Below, in pieces: positions 46,863 through 58,547 of a stretch of DNA of 64,000 nt. The stretch lies in contig NC_045441.1 in assembly GCF_002776525.5 (NCBI RefSeq), positions 127,950,519 to 128,014,518 on the forward strand. The letters are read 5' to 3'. Both the position numbers and the translations under genes were made by a program. The notes beneath the pieces are model-generated. The model was not told the DNA's origin. It made no database searches and worked only from the letters and a program-made list of their open reading frames with translations. Position 1 is the stretch's first letter. Every line of letters begins with the position of its first letter. This DNA is from Piliocolobus tephrosceles. Its lineage: Eukaryota; Chordata; Mammalia; Primates; Cercopithecidae.

Positions 46863-47525
46863 CAGCAAAACCTTTTAGGAGCGCCTTCCTGCTGTACTCC
46901 TCTCACCCACCCTTAACCTGCTGTCTGCAAGCTCCAGAGTCACCGAGAGGGCAACAGGCACAGCCCAGGGAGGAGCAGACACCCTGCTATCCCACAAGCT
47001 TTACCCTCAAGCACTGCGTGGTACACTGGAGTCTTGTCACCATCCCCCAAAGCAGGGAAAAAAGTCACCGAACCTTGGAAATCGGCCAGTGACAACTTTG
47101 AAGAGACATCTGATAACCAGAAAAGAATAAATATCTTCCTCCTTTAGAGATCTTTAAATAGGACTGACAGATACAAAGAAGGTAATTACCTAGTGTCACC
47201 AAAACAAGTTCCTGGCATGAGACCCCCTGCCCCCAGAGTGGCATCCCCAAAGATGGAGACCTGAACTCGGTCGTAGCGTGAGGAGGATAAGAAGCTGAAG
47301 TGGCTCTTTCTGAAGAGGGCAGCTCCTGGTCGGCCACGCTAACACTTTTCTGCATGTCTGCCAATGCGCCCCACAGTGTCCATGCACAGTATCTGATCTC
47401 CAACAAGCGTGATGTTTTACATTAAGAATCCTTGTCAGTAGCTTATGCCTTTAGTAACCAGCTGACACTGTACCTTGCACTCATTTTCAAACACTGACCA
47501 AATCAGAGTGTGAGGTTTTTTTTGT

Positions 47526-47822
47526 TCTTTTTTTTCTTTTGAGACAGAGTCTCACTCTGTCACCCAGGCTGGAGTGGCAGTGGCGAGATCCCAGCTCACT
47601 GCAACCTGCCCATCCCGGGTTCAAGTGATTCTCCTGCCTCAGCCTCCTGAGCAGCTGGGATTACAGGCACCCCCCACCAAACTCAGCTAATTTTGTATTT
47701 TTAGTAGAGATGGAGTTTCACCATGTTGGCCAGGCTGGTCTCAAATTCCCAACCTCAGGTGATCTGCCTGCCTTGGCCTCCCCAAGTGCTGGGATTACAG
47801 GCATGAGCCACTACGCCTAGCT
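47526..47822 (-). repeat. Alu, antisense, close to exon 13 donor
   Basis: Complete dimer ending 'actacgcctagc'; flanks tgaggttttt / tgagtttttt. Confidence 0.94.
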
Positions 47823-47862
47823 GAGTTTTTTAATTAACAGACTTTTAAATAAAAGCAAATAC

Positions 47863-48068
47863 CTCTTTGTTGATTTTATTGGTTTCTGCCACTCGGTCGG
47901 CTGGAGAGGGGCGCTGGACGGGAGGGGCCGGGATCGGCTGCATGGCAATGAGCTGGATCTTACTGGGGACCCGCCGGCTAGCCTCCGGGGGGCGGGAGAT
48001 CCTGTCCACGTGCTCGAAGATGGAGGCTGATGAGTGCTGCTCGTTTCCTGAACTGGGCAGTGGTGGCC
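47863..48068 (-). CDS. KIAA1549: KIAA1549 exon 13
   Basis: This 206-nt exon encodes residues 106-173, opening PPLPSSGNEQHSSASIFE and ending RVAETNKINKE. The middle (FEHVDRISRPPEASRR) is mixed-charge and the second half is proline-rich (MQPIPAPPVQRPSPADR), consistent with a flexible cytoplasmic tail offering SH3- or WW-type ligands; that role is inference. The acceptor is ttctgttccag followed by GG, completing the Gly codon begun in exon 12. The donor is GAG|GTATTTG in phase 0. An antisense Alu ends about 40 bp beyond the donor, so flanking intron sequence is short before repeats begin. Confidence 0.95.
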
Positions 48069-48674
48069 CTGGAACAGAAGGAAAAGCAAAACATATACAC
48101 AGAGTCATCTAAAGAAACACCAAATAATCAAAATTGTGAATTATTCTTTAAAGAATCCTTGGATGGGCCTCTGACCAAAAATACATCCCCACTGCAGTAG
48201 CAGAGTGCTTGCAATTTCACTTTCTGAGCTTAAATAGTCTGGGCTGTATACTGTATCCTCTCACTTCATTAAAAATTACAAGTACCCTGAGAAGAGATGG
48301 GAGAAAATCATTATGATACTGTGTCAAAAACTGCAGTGTTTTGTGTAACTGTGGTTCAAAATCTTCAGTCAGAAAGAATGTAGGACAGAAGGAGCCTGAA
48401 GTTGCTCAGTAAGCCATTCACAGAACTCTCAGAAAACACATTTATCGCAGCTCTGAACTATTGCTACCATCTGGGAGGGAGCTCGCCGGAGTGATACAAA
48501 TTCAGTTGCCAAGGCAATGTCACTACAGAGAAAACAGAAGACCAGTACATGCAGGCAGGTACCAGTTAACAATGGCCAATTCTGGCTTTTCAGTTCTGAT
48601 GTGGAAAGAAAACGAAGTTAAAGACACATGAGAAGAAAAATCCTGTTGCTTGCAGGGAATTAGTTCCTACTTTA

Positions 48675-48988
48675 TTTTTTAAATTTATTTTTTATTTTTT
48701 TGAGACAGAGTCTCACTCTGTCAGCTAGGCTGGAGAGCAACGGCGTGATCTCAGCTTACTGCAACCTGCACCTCCCAGGTTCAAGTGATTCTCCTGCCTC
48801 AGCCTCCCAAGTAGCTGGAATTACAGGTGCGTGCCACCACGCCTAGCTAACTTTTGTATTAATAATTTTAGTAGAGACAGGGTTTCACCATATTGGCCAG
48901 GATGGTCTTGAACTCCTGACCTCAAATGATCCACCTGCCTCGGCCTCCCCAAGTGCTGGGATTACAGGTGTGAGCCACCGCACCTGGT
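48675..48988 (-). repeat. Alu with 14-bp TSD
   Basis: tagttcctacttta lies on both sides (about 48661-48674 and 48991-49004). Confidence 0.95.
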
Positions 48989-49352
48989 GCTAGTTCCTAC
49001 TTTAAAAACAGGTGAAGAGTACGTGTATAAATGGTTACATGGCAAATTTTAGGCCATGTATATTTAACCACAATAATTTTCTTAAGAACTAATCAGAACT
49101 GTGAAAAAAAAAGAAATTCAAATGCACCAAAAAAGACAGAAAAGAAACACTTAAAAATGTTAACAAAGACTGAATCTTCACATGATGGGTGATTTTTCCC
49201 AATGTCTTTTATTTTTGATAATGAGGATTTTCTGTAATAAGTATTATATTTATAGTAGAGATAAGCCTAACACACTTTAATTTTGAAAAGAGAAAGAGAA
49301 AAATGAAGACGGGTTGAGTAGAAAGAGCTAGTTACTCACACTTAAGAAAGTC

Positions 49353-49655
49353 AACTGGCCAGGCACGGTGGCTCAGGACTGTAATCCCAGCACTTTGAGA
49401 GGCTGAGGCAAGAGGATTGCTTAAGCCCAAAAGTTTGAGACCAGCCTGGGCAACACAGTAAGACCCTGTCTCTACAATTTTTTTTTAAATTAGTTGGGCG
49501 TGATGGCACACAACTGTAGTCCTAGTCACTCAGAAGGCTGAGGTGGGAGGATCCCTTAAGTCCAGGAGGTAGAGGTTGCAGTGAGTCGAGATCACATCTC
49601 TGCACTCCAACCTGGGTGACGGGGTGAGACCCTGTCCTCCCCCTGCCCTCTAAAA
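49353..49655 (+). repeat. Alu, sense
   Basis: Starts 'ggccaggcacggtggctcagg'; the tail is C-rich (tcctccccctgccc) before an A-rich end. Confidence 0.92.
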
Positions 49656-50664
49656 GAAAAAGATCAATTGATGCCTTTCTTCTAATTAGCCGCAGTCACT
49701 TCTAGATGCTGCTTTCAAACAAATGGCCAGCAGGCTGACAGAGGGAATAAGTGCATGCAGAAACTGCTTCTAAACAAAAGCCTAACATTTGAAACTTCAA
49801 AGCATAAGTGAAAAACACAAAGGTCTCTCCTCAGTGTAAAAAACATAGATGAGCAAAGCAGTAAGAAGCAGTAGTTGATGTTTCATATAAGGAAAGCACA
49901 GCATTGCTATGTAAGTCTGTACTTTCTCTCAATTTGAATTACATTCATTATCCCAAGCAATGAAAAGTTATTTGTCTGATTCTGAATGAATGATGTCTGT
50001 CTTAGCCAGGGGGCACCATTGTCTGGATTCCAGCTATGCTCAAGCTTTCTTTCCTGGCCCCACACCCAGAAGGAACCTGACTATCTGTGCATTTGTGCAA
50101 TGGAAGCACAGCCAGGCACCACCATTCATCGGTGGCAGCTACTCAAGTTGCAGGCGTAATGCCTAAAAGGAGATCATGAGCTTCACCAGACAGGCTAGCC
50201 CTGCTAACCCAGACTTATAGAGTAACAGCAAATGTCACAGAGGGTAGCCCATTAAGCTACTGATACCTAGAAGTGGGATCACTTTCCTCCAGGGTGGCAG
50301 AGACCTCTGGGTTGCTGGGAGACAAAGGTGACAGGCATTTAAAAAAAAAAAAAAAAAAAGGCCCCTCCCCACTAGGCTGTCAGCCCTGCCTGGGTACCAC
50401 TGGAGTGGCAGCCTGAGACTGGGCTCCTGTCCAGAGCCTGACTCACCCCCTCCCACTGTAGTCACGGCCCTTGCTTCATCCTCACTGAAATGTTCATAGA
50501 CTGCAACCAGAGAAGGAGGGGATGCATAGACCCTGGGCCACTCTACACAGCTGAGGGACCAAGCAGAGGAGAGGAAATAAGAGGTGCAGAAAGTCTTCCA
50601 GCTTCCATACTGCCCAGAACCCAGTCCTTCGACATGGCTGAAAAGAGGGGCTTTTAATTTTTTT

Positions 50665-50872
50665 TACATATACATACAATATATATCACACATATATATT
50701 ATATAATTATATCACATATATTATAATTATATATTTTTATTTATAGAACTGTATATTATATGTAATATATTATATAATTAGTAATATATTACTATTAGTA
50801 ATTATGTATTACATATTATATACTTATATATCATATATTAATATATATGTTATATATTATTGCTTGCTATGC
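50665..50872 (+). repeat. AT-rich (TA)-dominated low-complexity tract
   Basis: About 208 bp built almost only of A and T with repeated tatata, attatat and local self-complementary stretches. Confidence 0.95.
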
Positions 50873-51009
50873 ATTGCACAGTTTTTCTAAAAAAAAGCTC
50901 CCTGGACAATAATGATTAGTACAAAGTACAATGGACGCACAGAGATTAATGCTGTGTGAATCCTGCCTTAAGGCAAGTAGGAACTTGGATTAAAACCCCT
51001 TTCTCTTCA

Positions 51010-51237
51010 ATTATTTTTTAAAAGTAATGATATAAATTTTACTATATAGTCAAGATACCTATTGTACCTCATGGGAACTATAATTAATAACAATATATCG
51101 TATACTTGAAAACAGCTAAGAGAGTCGATTTTAAGTGTTATCACAAAAAATAAGTACGTGAGGTAATATATATGTTAAATAGCTTGATTTATCCATTCCA
51201 CAACGCATACACATATCAAAACATCCCAATTTAGCCA
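51010..51237 (+). mobile_element. L1M 3' UTR fragment (first of two in tandem)
   Basis: Reads 'ataattaataacaatatatcgtatacttgaaaacagctaagagag' and 'gatttatccattccac', as in L1MA/MB 3' ends. Confidence 0.75.
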
Positions 51238-52060
51238 TAAGAAAGAATGAAATCCTGCCATCTGCAGCAATATGGACGAGCCTGGATGACATTAAGTAAA
51301 TAGGCCAGGCACAGAAGGATAAACACTGCACTGTTCTCACTCATATGTGGAAGCTGGAAAGTTGATCTAGAAGTGGAGAGTAGACTAGTAAGGTAACTTG
51401 AGGCTGGGAAGGGAAGAGGAGGGACAGAGACAAAGGTTGGTTAACAGATACAAAAGCACAACTAGAGGCTGGACATGGTGACTCTCGCCTGGAATCCCAG
51501 CACTTTGATAGGCTGAGGCGGGAGGGTAACTTGAGCCCAGGAGTTCTAGACCAGCCTGGGCAACATGGCGTGGTGGTGTGCATCTGCAGGCCCAGCTACT
51601 CAAGAGGCTGAGAAAGGATGATCACCTGAGCCTGGGAGGTCAAGGCTGCAGTGAGCCCTGACTGCACCACTGCACCCCAGCCTGGGCAACAGAATGAGAC
51701 TGCGTCTCAAAAAAATAACAGTGCACAGCTAGAGAGGAGGAATGGGTTGAGCATCTATAGGCACTGTAGGGTGACTCTAATAATTTATTGTATATTTTCA
51801 ATTAGCTTGAAGAGCAGATTTTGAATGTTCCCAAGGCAAAGTAATGATAACTTTGTCTGTGGTGACAGATATGCTAATTACCCTGATTTGATCATCACAC
51901 AGTATATTCATACATGGAAATAACACAATGTCCTCCATAAATATTTGCAAGTATTATGTGTTAACTAAAAATAATAAAAGCAAAAAACACATCATGTTGT
52001 ACACCATAAATGTATGTTTTCTTACCATCAGTTAAAATATAAATAAAAATCTTAAAAAGA
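51238..52060 (+). mobile_element. L1M 3' end (second), with Alu
   Basis: Begins within ORF2 ('gaaagaatgaaatcctgccatctgcagcaatatgg', 'ctcactcatatgtgg') and ends in an A-rich 3' UTR ('ctaattaccctgatttgatc'). Interrupted by an Alu. Confidence 0.82.
51468..51720 (+). repeat. Alu with internal deletion in L1M
   Basis: Left arm 'ggctggacatggtgactctcgcc' passes from 'gcaacatgg' directly into 'cgtggtggtgtgcatc', so the inter-monomer linker is deleted; flanks acaactagag / acagctagag. Confidence 0.92.
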
Positions 52061-52068
52061 AAGAAAAA

Positions 52069-52369
52069 GGCTGGGCATGGTGGCTCATGCCTATAATCCC
52101 AGCACTTTGAGAGGCTAAGGCAGGAGGATCGCTTGAGCCCAGGAGTTCAAAACCAGCCTGGGCAACATGGCAAGACCTCGTCTCTACAAAAAGTAAATAA
52201 AAAATTAGCTGGGGGTGGTACGCTGTAGTCCCAGCTACTCAGGAGGCTGAGGTAAGAGAACTGCTTGAGCCCAAGAAGTCAAGGCTGCAGTGAGCTGTGA
52301 TTGTGCCACTGCACTCCAGACTGGGTAAGCAAAATAAATAAATAAATACACAAATAAATAAATAATTAC
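52069..52369 (+). repeat. Alu with (AAAT)n tail
   Basis: Dimer 52069-52326 followed by an AAATAAAT-type tail to 52369. Confidence 0.93.
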
Positions 52370-52519
52370 AGTACATAGGATTGTACGAAATAGGATAATG
52401 TCAACAAAGCAAAATGAAAGAGAAAAGTTCAGTCTGAATTACTAAAATGTCAAAGCAAGGGAGCATTTTTAAAGAGATTATTTCATTATCTACAAGTAAA
52501 TATAATCGAACCATTTTTT

Positions 52520-52732
52520 TGTTTTTCCCCCTCGAGACAGGGTCTCACTCTGTCACCCAGATTGGAGTGTGGTGATGCAATCACAGAGCACTGCAGCCTC
52601 GACCTCCCAGGCTCAAGTGATCCTCCCACCTCAGCCTCTTCAGTAGGTGGGACCACAGGCACACACCACCAGGCCTGGCTAATTTTTTCTATTTTTTGTA
52701 GAGGCAGAGTCTCGCTATGTTGCCCAGGCTAG
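52520..52732 (-). repeat. Partial Alu, antisense
   Basis: Right arm and linker present; sequence stops at 'gttgcccaggcta', so most of the left monomer is missing. Confidence 0.9.
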
Positions 52733-52925
52733 AAAACTGCATCTTTACTAATGTGTCCAACCCATGTTAATATCCTGTGAGACAGCAATCACGTTTATCT
52801 CATCGTCACTGCATCACCAGCAGCTGACACACCACAGGCACTTAGCAAGCATTTGCTAAATGGATGACTCAATGACTGCAGTCATCTCCACTATGTTTAT
52901 AAAATTTTACCTTGAAAAGATCTCT

Positions 52926-53221
52926 GGCCGGGCGCGGTGGCTCAAGCCTGTAATCCCAGCACTTCGGGAGGCCGAGACGGGCGGATCACGAGGTCAGGAG
53001 ATCAAGACCATCCTGGCTAATACGGTGAAACCCCGTCTCTACTAAAAAATACAAAAAACTAGCCGGGCGAGGTGGTGGGTGCCTGTAGTCCCAGCTACTC
53101 GGGAGGCTGAGGCAGGAGAATGGCGTAAACCCAGGAGGCGGAGCTTGCAGTGAGCTGAGATCGGGCCACTGCACTCCAGCCTGGGCGACAGAGCGAGACT
53201 CCGTCTCAAAAAAAAAAAAAA
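52926..53221 (+). repeat. AluY, Old World monkey type, perfect TSD
   Basis: Starts 'ggccgggcgcggtggctcaagcc' with a pure A-tail; target duplication aaaagatctct at 52915-52925 and after the tail. Among the youngest insertions here. Confidence 0.96.
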
Positions 53222-53383
53222 AAAAAGATCTCTGAAAATCTGCCTTCATGAAAAGACGAGAATTATACTTTATGATCTCAATCATTTTATAAATGGTATG
53301 GTACTCCAAAATTACTTGAAAAACTTCATTGTTATATGTACTCAGTCTCATTTAAACTATTTTGAAAACTCTTTAATTTTTTT

Positions 53384-53486
53384 AAAATATGGAATGCTTC
53401 CCAAATATGCATGTCATCCTTGCACAGGGGCCACGCTCATCTTTGTTGCGTTTCAATTTTAGTCTATATGCTGCTGAAGCGAGCAC
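53384..53486 (-). pseudogene. U6 snRNA pseudogene, near full length
   Basis: The minus strand begins gtgctcgcttcagcagcat and continues through the U6 core ('gcaaggatgacatgca' region) to 'ggaagcattccatatttt', 103 of about 107 nt, with scattered substitutions including in the ACAGAGA region. The upstream flank has no TATA box at the expected distance. An A-rich stretch follows the 3' end, as in L1-mobilised U6 copies. U6 is the catalytic spliceosomal RNA; this copy is presumed inactive. Confidence 0.92.
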
Positions 53487-54236
53487 TGCAAGCTCCTTAG
53501 CACATGCAAAAGTCAGTGCCAGCTTGGTTTGCATGTGCAATTCTAGAATTTGGAATTTGTGGGATTCAAATGAACAAAGTTTTAACTACTTAAAAATCAC
53601 ACACTTGCACACATGCAATCTAAGGAGAGCATAAAAGAATGCTGAGTATTTTGCAATGCTTACCTAGTTGGTATATTCCTGATGATAAAGGGGAGAGAGA
53701 GAAAAACTACAATTATGCACAGACGCAGCAATGGCAGCTCATCTCCTACCTCATCTCTCCCTTCACATCTTCACTAAGGGGAACCAGTGGTTATGATGTA
53801 AGTTATTTTAAAGCTGCAATGGCTGTGAACACAGTGACATTTGAGTAAATAATCTTTTAAGGGTTCATGGATGGCCATGAGGGTATGTGTCAGGGCCTAG
53901 TCACCTTCCAAAAACAGTCAGCTGGAAAAGGAATAAAGCACAACCTCCAATTTACCAAAACTGAAATAACAGTTCTTCTCTCAGCTTCCATTGCAAGGTG
54001 GGTCCTTAATATGCCACATGACCTGGGACAGTCATCAACAGCCTTGCCAAGAAGCCTAAAGAGAGCCAGTGGCTGTGCCACCCGCAGGAGTGAAAGGGAA
54101 TGCTGGTCCCACGGCAACATGGAAGAGGGCTCCAGAATGGATCTCAAGTAGTCTCCCTCCCCACTCCCATCTCCATTAATTTGTACTTCATTGTGACTTT
54201 CAACAAAAGCAAGATTTTTATGTGAATTATAAAATA

Positions 54237-54522
54237 GGCCGGACAGGTGGCTCATGCCTGTAATCCCAGCACTTTGGGAGGCCAAGGCAGGCAGACCACA
54301 TGAGGCCGGGAGTTCAAGACCAGCCTGGCCAACATGGGGACACCCTGTCTCTACTAAAAATACAAAAATTGGCCAGATGTGGTGGTGTACATCTATAATC
54401 CCAGCTACTCGGGAGGCTGAGTCATGAGAATCCTTTGAGCCTGGGAGGCAGAGGATGCAGTGAGCCGAGATCACGCCACTGCACTCCAGCCTAGGCAACA
54501 GGAAGAGACTGTCTCAAAAAGC
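54237..54522 (+). repeat. Alu, sense
   Basis: Starts 'ggccggacaggtggctcatg'; complete dimer. Confidence 0.94.
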
Positions 54523-55415
54523 AAAAAGTTTTAAAAAATAAAATAACAGAAAGCTAGGAGAAAAACTCAGAATATTTTAAAATAGGATACTTAAGTTTCT
54601 ATGCAAGCAATAAAATGCCTACATGGCAGCATTAAAGCTATCTTATAGCACCTTTCAAGAAGTAAACAAAGTTCTAAAAGTAAACTGATATTTATAGGGA
54701 GAAAACTATCTTTCTACAACATGAAAATAACATACAGATTCTGGTATCTCTTCAAATTATAACAGCAGCATCTGAGCTTCTAATATTCACAAAATCATCT
54801 AATTCGCTTCTCTCCTTCACATTCAACTCTCGTTCCCAGAGCTGTGATGCTGACTACCTGGCTTCTGAGCCTATGTTGACAGTGGTGTTTGATTTTTGTT
54901 ATTCTTATAGAATATACTGGTTGTAATGCCATCAGACAGCGTTAAACGCAGGCACTGAAAGTAAGGTTTTCTCAGATAAGCAATGAACAGAACTTGATAA
55001 AATCCAGAGCTCTTTCCACTCCCCACCAAATATTTCTTTCCAAGGATCAAAACGAGATTCTAATCCTGTCTATCAGAAACAGCATCTGTTACCATGGTGC
55101 TAAATAATTTTTAAGATTTTGAAAAACTACATCCAAAGAAAAAACTCTTCCCTTTTTCTAAGGGGATGTCCTTAACGTTACAAAAGAACTAAGTGGAAGG
55201 AGCTGGAAGGAACTGCAAGGACCGGCTAGTGCAGCCCCACAGGAGCCCTGAACACCTGCGAGGCCACAAGTGTGTCAGTGAGAGGAGAGGCCCCCGGGCT
55301 TCTGTCTAGAGTCTGTTCATTTCTACAATACAGTTCACTCTGCACTGCATTTCCATACAGAGAAATGTATGACTAAACACTGTAAATATAAAAATTACTA
55401 TTAAAAATAATATCC

Positions 55416-55715
55416 TGGCCGGGCGTGGTGGCTCATGCCTATAATCCCAGCACTTTGGGAAGGCGAGGCGGATAGATCGCTCGAGTCCAGGAGTTCAAGA
55501 CCAGTCTGAGCAACATGGTGAAACCCCATCTCTACAAAAAGATACAAAAATTAGCCAGGTGTGATGGCATAGGCCTGTAATCCCAGCTACTAGGAAGACT
55601 GAGGTGGGAGGATAGCCAGAGCCCGGGAGGTCGAGGCTGCAGTGAGCCGGGACTGTGCCACTGCACGCCAGCCTCTGTGACAGAGCAAGACCCTGTCTCA
55701 AAAAAAAAAAAAAAC
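55416..55715 (+). repeat. Alu, sense
   Basis: Starts 'ggccgggcgtggtggctcatg'; aataatat flanks both ends. Confidence 0.95.
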
Positions 55716-56467
55716 AGTAATAATAATATTCTGAGGCCTCCCAATTATCTTTGCATTACTGAAATGCAATCCTTAAATAAAAATAAACCTCCATCAAATA
55801 CAATAGCTGTAGCAGCACATCTATTTAATACAACCTATTACACTAAAAACAAGCTACCTTGCTATCACTCCAAAAAAATGCTCCCCAGTCTAAAGACTTG
55901 TGGGTCTCACTTTATAACAGGGCATCAGTCTCAACAGTCATACCCTTTAGAACAGGAGTGAAGCTCATCTTATACCTGGCCTATGAAGCTGTATGTGACT
56001 CCCAAAGCAAACATGCTAAACTGTCTGATCACACTAAACCACCTGCTGGAAGAAAGATCTAGGAACAGAACTAAACAGAATGGACTTGGGCCTATGATAA
56101 ACAAACAACTTTCTGACAGTGACAGCTGTGAATCCTTGAATTGCTTCCTAAGAAAGCTACTGAATCCTGGGGGCAGTTTTTGAGGCTCTGGTTTCAGTGT
56201 GCTTCCTCCTTGACCTCTAGGGTGAGGACTCTAGAGTGAAATGAGGCTATTAACCTTAAGACGTACCCCAGTGAATCCCTGGCCCCAAAGCAGACACCAA
56301 TACCACATTAGATGGTGACAACTGGTGCTAAGAAACCACAGGAACGATGAACTTTCCATTTCCCAGATTTTTTTTTAAGGGTTTAGCATTTGAAGTAGTG
56401 TCAGGCCCTAGCCTTCGGACTCTCATAGGGACTACTTTTAATGGGAAGAACCAGAAGAGTCACAGAC

Positions 56468-56583
56468 CGCTCTGCGGGGCTCTGTGGGACCTGCCATCGT
56501 TGACGGCTCCCGGTGTCTTATCTCCTGCGTCCCTCTCGCTGGACTCTTCGCTGACCGTAGAGTCAGCATCTGAGGGAGAAACT
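56468..56583 (-). CDS. KIAA1549: KIAA1549 exon 12
   Basis: This 116-nt exon encodes residues 67-104, opening VSPSDADSTVSEESSERD and ending HRAPQS. It is a Ser/Asp/Glu-rich, low-complexity and probably disordered stretch of the cytoplasmic tail with many possible phosphoacceptor serines. It starts with the last base of the split Arg codon after a tgtgtctgcag acceptor. It ends AGC G|GTCTGT, the G joining GG of exon 13 to make Gly. The donor has C at +3, which is unusual, yet both the phase and the recalled protein sequence support it. Skipping this exon would break the frame. A 158-codon open frame on the opposite strand overlaps it and is a shadow. Confidence 0.93.
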
Positions 56584-58350
56584 CTGCAGACACAAAATGA
56601 ATTGCAAACGTTAGAAACAAGAAAGAATGAAAAGGAAAAAGTCACATTAATTTATGTGTGGAAGTCAGGCTTCCAGGCAAAACCAGCAGAAATGAAACGG
56701 TCCAAAAAATTATTCCATAGCACAGCGTCTTCAAGGATCACATTAACACCACAGTCACCTCCTGAAGACAGATTAATGCGGCTTACTAAATGGCTCAGCA
56801 GGCTGCATTTCAACAAATGCTAGACAAGTAAGTGCCAGATAGGAGGAAGGTCCCACAGCTACCAGAGCTCAAGGTCCAGCCCCTGGCCCCCAGTCATTTC
56901 TGGATTAGCAGTCTGGGTTCAGCATGAGTTGGATCAAAGAGGACTGGGGTTCAGGATTAACTAGGTCTGCAGAATCCTTAGGATGCCAGGGTAGCTCTGC
57001 AGTCACCCCAAATAACTCCAGATCTTTGGAAGGTGCTTACACTGAGATTTGATTCTATATATAAAAAGCAAAGGTATCGTGGCACCCAGCTTGCACCAGG
57101 GAAAATTCCTTCATCAGTTGGCTCCGATTCCTTAGGCTCCCTGGCTTCAATGACAATGTGGAATGCCAAGACATTCTGGTGCCCAGAAAGATGCTAAAAC
57201 ATTGTATTAACCATGCAGACCACTGAGCTGTCATGACTAAATGTCAATGACAAGGCTACCAGGCAAGAAAAAAAACAAAACACTTTGCAAAATTTTACTT
57301 GCATATGAAATAATCTTCAATGATTCCATTTATTCTTAGCCTGAAAAATAATCAAATAGCATCTCCCTACATAACTCATTTTCTTTTGTAAAGATCATGT
57401 TCTGACATCTATTACATTCTTAAAACTAGGCCAGAACCCCTGGGGTAGGTTTTCCGATAAGACAGAAATCATGACATCGTTTCAAATGTTGGTATGATCA
57501 CACGCTTTTTTTTTGCTCTTAGCAGGAAATCGGGATTTAGTGTTCCAAAGCTCAAAGAAAGGCTGACAACAGGAGGCTTCAGTAGCCAAAGCCTGATGGT
57601 GCTATGATGGAAAGTCAACTTAACGAACACGACTCTGAACTCTGTCTTCTTTCGCAGAGCTAGAGCCCTTCTCATGGGGTCAGGGGGTGAGGAGCGGCTT
57701 CCAGGTAGCTTGGAAAACTAACAAGCAATTCTCCGTGTGCTATACTTTGAGAGGAGTAATAGAAATAAATTGGGAAAGGGGAGTGAGGCAGGGAGGAGGC
57801 AGTGAAGAGTCTTGTGTGATATCCTGACAAAGGTGACATACATGAGCAGCCAGAGAAAAACAAAGCAAACACAGGAGGACGCGATGAAGGTCACCTGCAG
57901 ACAAAGCAATGAAGTCACAGAAGCTGCTGGCATCCCACGCATGGACACAGTGGCCCATAGGCTGAGCACCTACCATGTGCCGTGCACTCCTTCTATGTTA
58001 CTTCTGATATTATCTCCATGGGGCCTAGCATGCTCCCCTTGGGATATATACACACGAGCTGGTCAATCCCTGATCAAGTCTGATGGGGACCCTCAAACCA
58101 TCACAGACAGTGATTCATGATCTTCAACTGTGTAGGGAAAGAAATCACACAGCCTTCTTTGGCAGCCCGTGAGAGTGGCTCGGAAACACTATTGGGCTCA
58201 TGTGTGACTTTGGGCAAGTCATCGGTCTCCTGGGCTGCAGACAGATGCAGGGCTGCACTCACCATTAGCCCTTGTGGCATCAGAAACCCACAGCCTGATA
58301 ACAGAAGCATGCTCTGCAACAAAGAATAATACAGAAAGCCCAATAATAAC
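56584..58350 (-). other. KIAA1549: KIAA1549 intron 11
   Basis: A 1.77-kb intron almost free of Alus. MIR-like remnants occur near 57955-58015 and 58150-58280. The rest is unique. Confidence 0.9.
58150..58280 (+). repeat. MIR remnant
   Basis: Contains 'gtgtgactttgggcaagtcatcggtctcctgggc', the MIR core. Confidence 0.75.
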
Positions 58351-58547
58351 CTTCCTCTGTGACGGACGTTCTTGGAAGGGATCTTTGACTTGGGGCTTGG
58401 CACATCCCCATTTTCCGAGGGCGTGGTGTGGTCCTTCAGAGGTCCTGGCAGTGGCGCTGGCTCATGAATAATCAATATGTCGTCTTTATTGTGCTGACCC
58501 AGATGCTGCTTAGCAAAATCGAAGCCCTTCACACTCGGGATCTGCAG
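58351..58547 (-). CDS. KIAA1549: KIAA1549 exon 11 (first exon in window)
   Basis: This 197-nt exon encodes residues 1-65 of the 606 C-terminal residues present here; it opens LQIPSVKGFDFAKQ and ends at VRHRG with an AG|A split Arg codon. I recognise it as KIAA1549 (UPF0606/DUF3827 family), a membrane protein with two predicted transmembrane segments, reported at the photoreceptor connecting cilium and linked to recessive retinitis pigmentosa. No hydrophobic segment is visible here, so the membrane part should lie upstream of the window. The acceptor is a GT-rich tract ending in CAG; a second CAG six bases on could give an exon two codons shorter. The donor is AG|GTTATT, weak because +3 is T. 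Identity is recalled from family sequence; the boundaries are read directly and the phase fits exon 12. Confidence 0.93.

Larger units (their letters stand above)
46469..47862 (-). other. KIAA1549: KIAA1549 intron 13
   Basis: A 1.4-kb intron containing two antisense Alus and about 650 bp of unique sequence (46870-47520) with no recognisable gene. Confidence 0.9.
48069..56467 (-). other. KIAA1549: KIAA1549 intron 12
   Basis: An 8.4-kb intron with nine Alus, two L1M 3' ends, an AT-rich tract and a U6 pseudogene. Unique parts: 48069-48658, 48990-49340, 49670-50640, 53540-54230, 54530-55410 and 55720-56460; no gene seen in them. Confidence 0.9.

Noticed and set aside
53384..53486. Functional U6 snRNA gene
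   Set aside because: Several substitutions fall in conserved positions and no TATA box lies at the expected distance upstream.
53890..54498. 202-codon minus-strand open frame
   Set aside because: Its N-terminal half is antisense Alu translation (PRLECSGVISAHC-type), the rest intronic; a typical Alu-derived artefact.
56347..56823. 158-codon plus-strand open frame
   Set aside because: It is the reverse-strand shadow of KIAA1549 exon 12 and its flanks.
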